Positions 36,605-48,000 of a stretch of DNA of 64,000 nucleotides are shown piece by piece (the stretch's first letter is position 1; each line of letters starts with the position of its first letter). The position numbers and the translations under genes were made by a program. Where the stretch lies: the NCBI GenBank assembly GCA_964017065.1, contig OZ024785.1:5204640-5268639 (forward strand), in the 5' to 3' direction. This stretch comes from Haliclona indistincta. Its lineage: Eukaryota; Porifera; Demospongiae; Haplosclerida; Chalinidae. Below the pieces are notes generated by a model. It had not been told where the DNA came from. It did no database searches and saw only the letters and a program-made list of their open reading frames with translations.

Positions 36605-37510
36605 GACTCTAATTTGGTGAAATATTGCTCTGCTAGTGTTGCCAGAGTCACGATAGCAGTAAATTCGTCACTCTCCCAGTGCATTCACTACTGTGAAATC
36701 GATCAGCATGCTCTGGACCCTGATATTGTGAAATATTGCTCTGCTAGTGTAGCCAGAGTAGTAAATTCCTTACTCTCCCAGTGGATTCACTACTGTGAAA
36801 TCGATCAGCATGCTCTGGACCCTGATATTGTGAATAACGCTCTGCTAGTGTTGCCAGAGTAGTAAATTCCTTACTCTCCCAGTGCATTCACTACTGTGAA
36901 ATCGATCAGCATGCTCTGGACTCTGATTTTGTGAAATATTGCTCTGCCTATGTTGCCAGAGTCATGATAGCAGTAAATTCCTTACTCTCCCAGTGGATTC
37001 ACTACTGTGAAATCGATCAGCATGCTCTGGACCCTGATATTGTGAAATATTGCTCTGCTAATGTTGCCAGAGTAGTAAATTCCTTACTCTCCCAGTGCAT
37101 TCACTACTGTGAAATCGATCAGCATGCTCTGGACTCTGATTTTGCGAAATATTGCTCTGCCTATATGTTGCCAGAGTCATGATAGCAGTAAATTCCTTAC
37201 TCTCCCAGTGGATTCACTACTGTGAAATCGATCAGCATGCTCTGGACACTGATTTTGTGAAATATTGCTCTGCCTATGTTGCCAGAGTCATGATAGCAGT
37301 AAATTCCTTACTCTCCCAGTGGATTCACTACTGTGAAATCGATCAGCATGCTCTGGACCTTGATATTGTGAAAAATATTGCTCTGCTAGTGTTGCCAGAG
37401 TAGTAAATTCCTTACTCTCCCAGTGGATTCACTACTGTGAAATGGATCAGCATGCTCTGGACTCTGATTTTGTGAAATACCGCTCTGCTAGTGTTGCCAG
37501 CTGCTGAGTC
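36605..37510 (+). repeat. Tandem repeat of about 105-115 bp, eight copies
   Basis: Each copy has ttgctctgc, gttgccagagt, an optional catgatagca, ttccttactctcccagtg, and gaaatcgatcagcatgctc. Two alternating subtypes (with and without the catgatagca segment) suggest a higher-order unit of two copies. Confidence 0.85.
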
Positions 37511-38303
37511 ACGATAGCATTTCCATGACAACAGATTCAATAACTTAGAATTAATATTAAATTTTTGAGTTACAAGACTAACAATTATAGTCTGTTTTAA
37601 AATTGTCTGTGACTTGACTTGTTCTTGTTAGACTGCTCATATCTTTACAATCATAATAATTCAATGCAGGAAATAATCTTCAGTCAGGTCTGCAAGAAAC
37701 AAGAGAGAGAGGAGAGTGTGTGTGTTTGTATGTGTGGGAAGGAAGGAGAGAGAACAGACGGTGGGAGAAAGAGAGGTAGGAATAAGGAGGGAAGGAGAGA
37801 GGAGGTAGGAACACACAGTCAAGTACACACTGACACTTAATTACCGCAGAGAGAGAGAAGGAGTGGAAGTAAAAAGATTGTCACACCATTGTTTACATTC
37901 GTATATTGGGCGGTTACAACAGACTTAATTCTGTGTGCAATGACTGGTTGAGGGGCAAATGCAACAACAAATAACATAGACACCAACAACGATGATGACA
38001 ACAATAATAACTAAGGAACAACAACAGACAGTCAGGTTACCCAGAGAGTGGTATGGAAGATAGCCGGAAACATCGCACACATACACCTTGACTATAATCA
38101 CACTATGCTTCCTCAGAGGGAGGGAATGAGCAACAGTGGAACTAGCACATATATACACAAGCACCGAGAATAAAATTTATGACAACTCTAGCTCAAGTAG
38201 ACAAATTCAGTAAAACTAAGACAATCACACCAATCAGCACTATAGCAATACTGAGCAACTAGCAATTACCACCACGGCACTAGCTGACACACAGGCATGT
38301 GCT
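37511..38303. other. Intergenic, no gene seen
   Basis: A GA-rich stretch at 37690-37860 and no supported ORF. Confidence 0.6.
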
Positions 38304-39421
38304 CGGGTATTATGTGCAATTTTGGCTCTATCCAGACTAAAGGTAAAATGCTATCACAGTACTGAATAAAGTCAGACCTTACTGGGGGGCGGGGGAAGAG
38401 AGGAGTTGAGACGTAAGGTCTTGTGACTCTGAATAGTATTTTGTGTTGCTACTGAAATCCCGGCAGAGCCAATCAGATTATAGACAGCGGTAAATACACT
38501 ATGTCATATCTCGCGCAGTACATAGGAATAATGTGCTTCACTTGTTGGCCTAGCTCCGTCGCGAGCTACTTCTGGAGAGTTCAGATAGGCAATCAACATA
38601 CTAAGGTGTATTCATAGCTCGCCTCATAGCTAGACCACGCCTAAAATCACATGCCGTACGGTAACGTAGAATGACATATTGTATTGCATCGGAACACAAA
38701 ATACTATTCAGAGTCACCAGACCTTACGTCACAACTCCCCTCTTCCCCCGCCCCCGGTAAGGTCTGGACGCGAGACTAGGTATAAGGAATACAGCCACGG
38801 CTATGCACTAGCACAATTATGCACCTATCAATGCGATGCCCCACCTCGGGCGTATAGTGGGGAAAGATAGGGGTATTGTCACGTGGGCTGGTCCCCAGGG
38901 GTGGGGATAGGTGGGGCGTTTGTCAAGCGAGCGCATGCATAGAATGGACAACGGTCACAGTCCTTGCAAAAGTCGGCTGTCGGAGTGGGGGATATATGGG
39001 GCAGAGTGGGGGTTTGGCTCTGTAAAAATGCCCCATATGTGGGGGAAGGTCTGATTGGCTGTGACAAATGCCCACCTTGTCCCGAGGTGGAGCCTGGGGG
39101 TGGTGCATCGCATTGATAGGTGCATTAAGCATACTAACACTCAACAGGACACACACTGATGAACCACTTACAACTCTACTAGTTTCACATATTGGTGGCT
39201 CTCAGTTTCTCGCTCTCATGAGCCAGAGAAGAATTCTGTTCACTCCCGAGTCCCGGCGCGGCTCGGACCGGCCCCGATTCCACTGGCTCCACCCACAAAC
39301 TCCTCCTTCAAAATAGAGGTTGTGAACGCGTTTCCGGATTGCGTGTCGTGTCAACGCGTTGCGGATTGCGTACCGTGTCATGTATGTAAAAGGATCGAAT
39401 TTTGTCCCAAATGGCGCTCCA
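38304..39421. repeat. Inverted copy of the block at 22357-23474
   Basis: Same length as its partner (1,118 bp) and near-identical by eye. It contains the same 392-bp inverted-end element (about 38373-38764). Outside 38304 and 39421 the flanks differ from the first copy. Confidence 0.85.
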
Positions 39422-39445
39422 TAATATGAAGCACTCGGGCGTCGT

Positions 39446-40005
39446 CAATAGAGACATTTAGATTTACACGTTTTCCGTGATACGTGTAACTTGTAGCGTG
39501 TAGATGATCACGTGAGCACCGCCACACGTTCGAGTACGCGTCAATTTCCCCGTTCTGAACGTGTAGCACCCCGTCTACAGGTAGGCCGTTTCCCTGTAGA
39601 TCCTGTTGCTCGAGATGAAGTCAGCTCCGCGTTTGTTATAGTTAAGCATGTACCCAGATGCCTGATCTACTTGTTGGACTGTTTAAAATCTAGATATGCG
39701 CTGTCTGTCATCTGTAGCACTCGTCTGAACACGAGCAATCGTAGATTCACTTGCCACTTGCACTGCTGGAAGCTCATCTGGGGCAACAGACTTCTTCAGG
39801 CAGTTGATTTTAGCGTATAAAAGCCATGTCTTGGTGCAAAACCTGAATTCTGATCGCTCTTCGTCTTCCTGCGTAGCCGTCTAACCAGAAGTATTTTGAG
39901 GCGTCCGTATAATCTAAATCACCTACGGAATTTTACCTGTAACGCCAAACGCAAGTTACAGGTTACACGCTACACGTAACGTGAATCTAAAGGTCTCTAA
40001 TAACG
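39446..40005. mobile_element. Inverted-repeat element of about 560 bp
   Basis: Ends agagacatttagatttacacg and its imperfect inverted partner cgtgaatctaaaggtctct. The internal plus-strand frame (39512-39820) has no recognised domain. A near-perfect hairpin with GATAATGCACTCGCC and its complement follows at 40017-40056. Confidence 0.55.
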
Positions 40006-40060
40006 GTCTCGAACGCGTGATAATGCACTCGCCTTCGGCTCGTGCATTATCAACGCGTTC

Positions 40061-40218
40061 TCGACCGTTATTGACCCCACCCTCTCCGCCGTCCATCCAA
40101 TTATCAGTAGGCGGGAGGGTTAGCTGCTAGACTAGAGCTATGTTAGTCGACCGTTATTGACCCCACCCTCTCCGCCGTCCATCCAATTATCAGTAGGCGG
40201 GAGGGTTAGCTGCTAGAC
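40061..40218. repeat. 72-bp direct repeat pair
   Basis: tcgaccgttattgacccc through gctgctagacta at 40061-40132 is repeated at 40147-40218. The intervening gagctatgttag is the inverse of the ctaacatagctc that follows the second copy. Confidence 0.8.
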
Positions 40219-40675
40219 TAACATAGCTCTTGCGCGAACTCTCCGCGCCTCGTTCAGATGTCAATGTTACGCCCACTTCAGATCATGTTATTCAGTTCCA
40301 TGGGTTGGCAAAAGCTGTTTCAAGCTGCAATAACTGCGGCAAACAACAATGTAGCGACAATCTGACTGCTGCTGTTGTCGTTTCTGATATCCAGAATCCA
40401 TAAGACACCTTTTCAACTGACTGACGTCGATTTTCGAAAGAGCTTCGCTTTGCAACTCGGCGGCAAAGCAACGCGCTTTTGAAAAAATCGACGTTCAACA
40501 GTTTTATGGATAGTAGAAACCATGTAATTAGCAGCAGTCAGATTGTCGCTACAGCGTTGTTTGCCGCAGTTATTGCAGCTTGAAACAGCTTTTGCCCGGC
40601 GAAACATGGTCTTAAGTGGGCGTAACATTGAAATCTGAACGAGGCGAGAGTTCGCGCCAGAGCTATGTATTCTTA
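40213..40675. mobile_element. Foldback element, arms of about 180 bp
   Basis: The left arm (about 40219-40402) with gcaataactgcggcaaac is matched in inverse by the right arm (about 40498-40672). The minus frame through the right arm includes a short Cys motif (CNNCGKQRC), which may be chance. Confidence 0.75.
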
Positions 40676-40776
40676 GAAATGCGTCGGTGCAAATTTTCAA
40701 AAACCATAATAAATTAATATTATTAGTCTGATTATAGTACATGTAACTCAGGGGGGTACGACAAGCTAATTTAAAA

Positions 40777-41672
40777 GTAAAAAAGTTTTAAAAAAACTGA
40801 AAAGTGTAGGGATGATGCTTGCAAAAGTAAAGGAACAAGATGGGATGATGCTTGCAAAAGTAAGGGAACAAGATGGGATGATGCTTGCAAAAGTAAAGGA
40901 ACAAGATGGGATGATGATTGCAAAAGTAAAGGAACAAGATGGGATGATGCTTGCAAAAGTGAAGTATGGAATAATGCCGGCTTGCAAATGTAAAAGTCCA
41001 AGTATCCCTACATCAGCGGCTTGCTGCGATGACGTGCAACTGAAAAATGTGGAATCCTCTTCCTATACCTTTTACAACTGTCAATTACTTAATCTGAATG
41101 CGTACTCCAAACCACAGATATACCTCTAGTTATTTACAACTGTTAACTACTTCATCGGACTGCGTCCTCCAAATACAGATACCTCTAGTTATTAATTTAC
41201 AACCGTCAATTACTTCATCGGACTGCGTCCTCCAAACACAGATACCTCTAGTTATTAATTTACAACCGTCAATTACTTCATCGGACTGTGCCCTCCAAAA
41301 CACAGATACCTTTAGTTATTAATTTACATGCAATCGTCAATTACTTCATCGGACTGCGTCCTCCAAACACAGTTACCTCTAGTAATAATTTATAACCGTC
41401 AATTACTTCATCGGACTGCGTCCTCCTTCGAGCCGCTGATGTAGGGATACTTGGACTTTTATATTTGCAAGCATTACTTCACTTTTGCAAGCATCATCCC
41501 ATCTTGTTCCTTTACTTTTGCAAGTATCATCCCATCTTGTTCCTTTACTTTTGCAAGCATCATCCCATCTTGTTCCCTTACTTTTGCAAGCATCATCCCA
41601 TCTTGTTCCTTTACTTTTGCAAGCGTCATCCCTACACTTTTCAGTTTTTTTATTAAAACTTTTTTACTTTAC
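40777..41672. mobile_element. Foldback element with inverted 30-bp repeat arms
   Basis: The left arm (40777-40990) and right arm (41450-41672) are inverse copies, each with about five units of a 30-bp repeat (gatgcttgcaaaagtaaagg). The centre (41140-41440) has five direct units of about 62 bp with cttcatcggactgcgtcc. The MMLAKVKEQDG reading is repeat translation. Confidence 0.85.
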
Positions 41673-42140
41673 TTGTTCCTGTTACTTTTTTTGATCACTA
41701 TCAGTTTGAACTTATTAGCTGTATTCTATGCTAGCTTTTATTTCATTTTTACAACTCTGTGAGCAGCAGTTACTAGTCTAGTAGATCAGAATGTGCATAG
41801 TCTCTAGGCAGAGAGTCAAGGAACATGGAATGTTATTATCGGAATTAACAAGAATAATGAGATAGTTAGAGAGCTCGAGGTCGAGAGTATGAGTTGACAA
41901 CATGATATTTCTTAGCACTGTAATGGATGAAGAAGAGACTAACACTAACAACTCAGTTGAACACTATGATGATCATGGCTCAACTTGCATATTGAGCCTA
42001 GTCAGTAGACTAGTACTATGGTCCCAGGCTTACATGTTGATGTCGATATCACGATCACAGAGGCTTCTAGCTTTTTACAATGACCAATGTCCAGGGGTCC
42101 TATGGGTACAGCTTACGCCGGATAGTGTAAGAAACGTTAA
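41673..42140. other. Intergenic, no confident gene
   Basis: One open frame (41926-42189, start MDEEETNTNNSVEHY) runs into the next transposon end. No splice context supports it. Confidence 0.4.
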
Positions 42141-42719
42141 ACGCTGTGTCTCCGGTCCCGGCAACGGGATCGACCTTTCTATCTTATAGTACCGGCACTG
42201 GTAATATAAAGGCTTGTTTGTAGCATGGATCAGCCAGCAGGTTCCGGTGGCTCAGCGGTTTAGTATTGTGGCTTGTTATTGTGGCTTGTAATACAGTGTT
42301 CTGTGTTCGATTCTCGCTCTATGCGTTTTTTTTTCTGCAGACTGACACTAAGCGTGTAAGTTTTTAGCTAAATGCTCGACGTTCCTTAGGCTTACCAAGG
42401 GCCCTGTTAGGACGACCCTCCCGACGATCCTTAGGCATACCATGCAAGGGCCGAAGGCCCGGGTTAGGACGACCCTCCCGACGATCCTTAGGCTTACCAA
42501 GGGCCGAAGGCCTAGTCTGGGGGCTTTCCTCGTTGCGAAAGGGGCGGGCCCCCAGACTACCGAAGGCCCGGGTTAGGACACCCTCCCGAGTTTGCAGTTA
42601 GCGGCGAAGGTTTTTAGGGTCTTGGGTTTAGGGTTTAGTAGCTAGGACCTCCTAAATCCCGTTGCCGGGACTGCAACTATAGAAAGGTCGATCCCGTTGC
42701 CGGGACCGGAGACACAGCG
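42141..42719. mobile_element. Composite TIR element with SINE head and telomere-like end
   Basis: Inverted ends of about 42 bp, cgctgtgtctccggtcccgg and its complement. Inside is a tRNA-like head (A box 42248-42258, B box about 42303-42313), GACGATCCTTAGGC tandem units with GGGCCGAAGGCCC, and a TTTAGGG tract near 42615-42640. The internal order matches the element at 5292-6223, but the terminal repeats differ. Confidence 0.75.
42513..42559. mobile_element. 47-bp palindromic MITE with a 9-bp target duplication
   Basis: It starts TAGTCTGGGGGC and ends GCCCCCAGACTA, and is flanked by ccgaaggcc at 42504-42512 and 42560-42568. The 9-bp duplication and TAGTCT end match element W. Confidence 0.8.
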
Positions 42720-44482
42720 AACTTTAAATCTAGCGGACTATATATACTGAGCATCACCGTCGTCCAGTTCGCGCCTGCCGTGGGTCATGATGTCAGCATA
42801 GACAGATCAGAATTACCCAGGGTATAGTATACTGCTTTAAACAAATGTTCATACCTCTAGGCTCTAGCTTGCGCGCTGAAGCGCCCAGAGCAGAAGGAAA
42901 ACGAGAACGAAGCAAAACTGATGTGGGCGGAGCCAATGATCACCTGCGCTGCGACAAGAGGGTGGTGAATATTATGCTAATTAATATGCATAATATTCAT
43001 AACCTGTGGTCACCACAAAAATGCGCTAGTGTAAACGCAGTGCAAACCGGCCTCTGCATAGAATTGCGTCACTTACTCAATCAGCCAGCGACACAGACCG
43101 AGAAAGACTCTTCAGAAGATTAAAACAAGTACATGTAGTCGTAAAAACGACTGCTAGACAGTACCAGCTATAGCCAGGGTTCAGACATGTATTCTTGTAT
43201 CATGTGATTGCAACGCTGATGTCACATCTTGCGGCGCGCGACCAAAAACCACAGAAATAAACTCAGCTTTACACACGCTACATATTTTACGTTTTACTTT
43301 CGTTTGCAACAGTTTTAGCTATCAAAGGTCTGGCTGCAGCATCATAAGTATGTGTACCACAATCGGTTGGATCCGTTTGGCCCGATCTTACTATTATGAA
43401 TAATAACAGTTGCAAGTAAAACAAAATAATAGCTATTTTATAGCGACAAAAATGCTTCAGCGCAACTGCACGCCAAATCCATCCAACCTTTTTTGGACAT
43501 AGGCAATCTATTGCTACTGGCGAAATTTCAGCATCTGCAAACATTTCCTGTAGAAAGAAAACGTTAAATCATAATAATTATTCTAAAAATGTCTACGCAC
43601 ATAAAAATCTGTACCTGGACAAAATCGCGTTAAACATGCACTAATGTGTTATATTTCATTAAAACTTTAGTTCTTTAGCAAAGCCTTAGAAAATATTTTA
43701 AAAACTGTATAAAACGGCAAAAATTCGTGTACCCGCCCCCTTAATGAGTCGCTCTAACAGTCTAAAACGGTCCAAAAACCATGTTTTTCAAGGATTACTC
43801 GCTTCTGGTAGTGTTTGATGCCTATCTAAGAAGTAAGTGCACTACCCCATTATATATACATGCGATGGTGCAGGTTTGGTAGTCATTCGTTCACTCACGA
43901 CAACGCTAGGCTTACTGAAAGAAGAAGAAGAAAGAAGGAGAAGAAAGATGAACAATTCGCGTGGGCGGCGATTTCCGTTTACTACTTTAGAAACGTCTGT
44001 CCGCTTCGCCAATGGCATTTCCATGCTCAGAACAATCGCCTAATCAATCCTAGATGTCTAGAATCTCGAGAAACGCTAAAACAACGAAGATCTTCAACGG
44101 CTCCCTGAGAGTCGCCATCTTGATTTTCGTCGTCAAGCAAGCAGTCTCGGCGACTTTCATAGACTTCCTACAAGCGCTCGCACTTCAGATTCCCTCAGAG
44201 ATAGTTAAAATGCAGTATAAATGTATAACAGTACTGTAGAGATATGTGCGAAAACTCATTTTCACACATGAGCAGCCGCCATCTTAGTTCGAGGTCATCC
44301 CTACATATCATTGCCGATCGGCAATGATAATTCTGACATAATACTGACGGCGTTGCTGCACGTAGGGTAAACCAAAATACATTGCGACTTAAACGGTAAG
44401 TATGTTGCGAAATGGATACTACTACAAAAGAGCTTTCGTTTAAGCTACATTACTCCTCCCTTAACTCTTTTAGTTTTTGCAG
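42720..44482. other. Intergenic, no confident gene
   Basis: An exon-like piece on the minus strand (about 43545-43480, after tttctacag: EMFADAEISPVAIDC) has no partners. The short frames at 43837-44239 are unrecognised. Confidence 0.4.
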
Positions 44483-44841
44483 TACGGAGAGATGAAGATA
44501 GAGAATTGGTAGGCAAAATTATTCACCCAAGAAAGCACCAACGTGATCAAAACAGCATTGCTATCATTCTTGAGCATCAGTTGGTTAATAATGTAAAGAA
44601 ATTTCGGCTGTGGCGCACAAACTCTGGCTGCAATACGCACAAATGTTGTCAAATCACTGTAACAGCAGAAAACTTGTTTCAGCTATTTTCAGTAGATTGT
44701 TCATTACTTGCCTTGACCTGGAGTGTAAACAATGCACACCTGAGCTCGATATCATGTGCTATAGCGCGATGGCAAACTAAACTATCCTGCAGACCTGCAT
44801 ACATTCCAAAGCCTTATACATTCCTACATTCCTTATTGTAG
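44483..44841 (+). pseudogene. Exon-like open frame, possible gene remnant
   Basis: After a good acceptor (tagtttttgcag) the frame is open for about 119 codons to TAG, beginning RRDEDRELVGKIIHPRK. The piece HPRKHQRDQNSIAI loosely resembles the P-x-N-x-x-D-x-NAIAI core of HIRAN domains, which is a weak hint. No upstream exon was found. Confidence 0.3.
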
Positions 44842-44925
44842 TGGGCGTGTCGCATGCCAGCAATACCACGCCCACTCACGAGCAAGCAGAAATGGTTGCT
44901 TGTGCTAGTTCCCATGCTAGTTCCT

Positions 44926-45020
44926 TTTGGTTTACATTGTGGACCAGTAGCAGATTTATTTATCCCTACATCCTTTTGATTTCGTTAGAAATCTTTTTTA
45001 TTTTCTTCTTTCATGCATTT
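44926..45020 (+). mobile_element. Solo arm of a foldback repeat next to the channel gene start
   Basis: The sequence tttacattgtggaccagtag and catccttttgatttcg matches one arm of the foldback element at 54350-54718. It ends about 20 bases before the proposed start codon of the channel gene, so it would form part of the 5' UTR or promoter. Confidence 0.65.
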
Positions 45021-45037
45021 ACCGGGATATTTCTAAG

Positions 45038-48000
45038 ATGAGAGAAAGCAAAAACCGGAGAGAGGAAGTCATGGTAAATGCAATACTAGCCTGAGGTTAA
45101 AATCAATCAACTATTGTAATTATAGGAGTGGATGGAATCTCAATATCTAGTGTTGGCTGAAGCGTTTCAAACTACACAAACTGTTGATTCTTTTCATCTT
45201 GCTGAAGAGAATAAACAAGAGATTCCTCATGATGATGTGAGATATAAAATAATGCTATGCGTGTATATGCTCCACTTGTAATAGGCTGTCAAAGTTGCTA
45301 AGGAAATGGCTACCAAGCTACTAAACTGTGATGAACAAGATCTGCATTTTTCAATAAAGAGGAGAAAATATCTCAAGTCCATGTTCTTTTGTGTGACTCC
45401 TGAATCACTGACTCCACTAGCAGCTTTGATGTATCAAGAGTTTGAGAAGACGTGGACTTGTGAACTTCCTCATGAAACAGACAACTTGCAATTACGCATG
45501 GTGTTTCTATATGAAGATGAAAAGAAGGTCCTACACAAAATTTGTTGTTGTAATGTGCATGACATTTGTACATTGGCAGGTCATCCAACTCTGCATTTGT
45601 CTATTTGTGAGAGGACTACTTAACAAAGAAGCTGAACAGATTTGTAGTCTTAATAGAGAAGATGACAATAAGGTGTTTCATTGTATGCTATCGTTAATGC
45701 CACAATCTCATTTGCCAATCCTTGTAGGAAGTTCAAGTGACAATGGAAGACATGATCAACAAGGAACTAAAAGTAACTTGTACTCTTGAGTTTAAAACAA
45801 TCACTTTCAATTTTAATTTCATAGGGAGCTCCAAAGGAGTTGCTTGCAGCTTCTGAAGATGTGCAACGATCACTCTATAGTGCATATCGTGGCTGGAGGG
45901 AGATCCCACAAACTGATGTGAGAATAAGATAGCAAACTTATGTTCATGCTTTGTGTGTGTATAGGCTGAACACATCACTGAAGCAATGGTGAAACACTTG
46001 ACAGGAAGTGACAAAGAGAGACAAGCATATTTGGCATCGATGTACTTTTCACTTAAATCAGATCACTCACTGCTTCCACTGGTAATTGCAATGTTTCAAA
46101 AGTACAAAGAACTCTGTCCAGACAAGCTAGAGCTGTTGAAAGGGGACCACAACAACGAGTGGAATGTGAGTGACTAAAATTAAAACATAGTAATTGTACA
46201 TGTTAATTATACTATTATAGCCAAAGTTTCTGGGAAGAGTGTTAATCAGACGAAATCTACTGACCAAAGAAGAATATGACAAGTTTAACACAAAGGTTAG
46301 AGAATACTGATAGTTATGACCTTGAATTGTGCTGCTTATTTACAATAGCTGACACCTGAAGAACTGTGTGATAGAAGAAAGCGGGTAATGTGTATAATAT
46401 TTAGTACTAGTACGCAATCATACATCTCGAACTAATACAGAGAGGAAGTGAATTTGAGGTACACAATTTGGAAGTATTCTTTGATAAGGTATGGGATGAG
46501 GAACCATATGGCTATGATTTACTGGATTACCAAAATTGCCAACTGCCATATGATGATGTAAGAACAACAAATTTCGTTATACAATATCCATACTCATGAA
46601 CAATGTAGGGTGTTGCTGTTTCAAGATTAATGTTACCATATTTGAAAGGAAATGCACACAAGAGAAAGATTTATCTGAAGACAATGAATTATCTCTCAAA
46701 TCAAAAACATTGGTGGTTTTATCTCAGCATGGAAGGTACCAAAAATGAAATTCATCGTGGAGTGCATTACTTCATATTGCATTCAGGGGAGGATTTTATA
46801 ATCGTCGGTGATGATTCTTTTAATGGAGAATATAACAATGTAGCTGTCCTCATGTGTCAACAGTACATGGACCAGTTCCCAGACTTCTACAGCGAGTTTG
46901 AAAAAACTGTTTTCCCGGAGTATATTGTCAGTAATTTTAATCTTTGATATCCTTTTATTACCTAATAATTATAAATTATTATAGCACCTTCATGTGAAGA
47001 GCTTATGGCAGTGGAATGTATTGAGTGAAGTAGCTGTTAGCTTCTATATTAAATCTATTTTTTGTCATCTAAGAGATGAGCACGCCATTTCTCATAGTCT
47101 TCTATCTCTGATTTTATCATTGGTACGTACAACTGCACAACTATAGCAGATTTACAAAAATGCTCAATCTTTCAATCTTTCACCGTAGCCAACCACAGTG
47201 TATATGCCTGCAATTGTCAGTTCTGATGCTAATGATTTCTCAAAGAGTGTTTGGATTCAGTCATCTCTTGATTTCAATCAAAGCAACTTCATGAGAATCC
47301 TTGTTGCTGCAGCGATAGAGAGAGAAGAAAAATCTCACCCAAAGAATGAAGCACTTTTTCAAGTTTTGGTGAAATCACTAAGAAATCACAAATCCTCAAG
47401 CAATAAGGTACAACTAGTACTGAATATACATACACTATAAGTATCTGTTCCCACAAGGTTGAGCTCATACTGGATATTATACTACCTCAAGCACAGTTGG
47501 ATAGTGACCTGTGGGATTGCAGGAGGGGCGACTCAGTCCCTTTATACATTTTAGCTGCTCGCAGAGGTTCGCATTTTATAAATGTTGCTTTCAGACTTTT
47601 GGAATATCTGGACGAAAAGTTCAAAGGTTTTTTTAAATCAAGAGTAATAAAACTGATAGAAGATGGTGCTACTGATGACTGCACTGTAAGTTGGTATTGG
47701 CCTTTCGTACATGAATGTATGATACTGATTATGCCTGTAGGCAGCAGATATAATGAACAGGGTGATTGATTCTGAAGCAATTGCATTTAGTGACAGTGAG
47801 AAAGTTGAATTGGCTATATCTTGTTTCAGCTATGCTGGCAAAGGCAGTCGTTCCCTCACTGCAGTATTGCTATGGAAACGTTACTCACATCTTCTAAACT
47901 TTCTTGATTTGGTATGAATTCACTCATACCTGAGACTCTTCACATTTTTGTTTTTCAGCTGTCTTCTGCAAAAAATGAAGATGTTCCATTTGCTATATTG

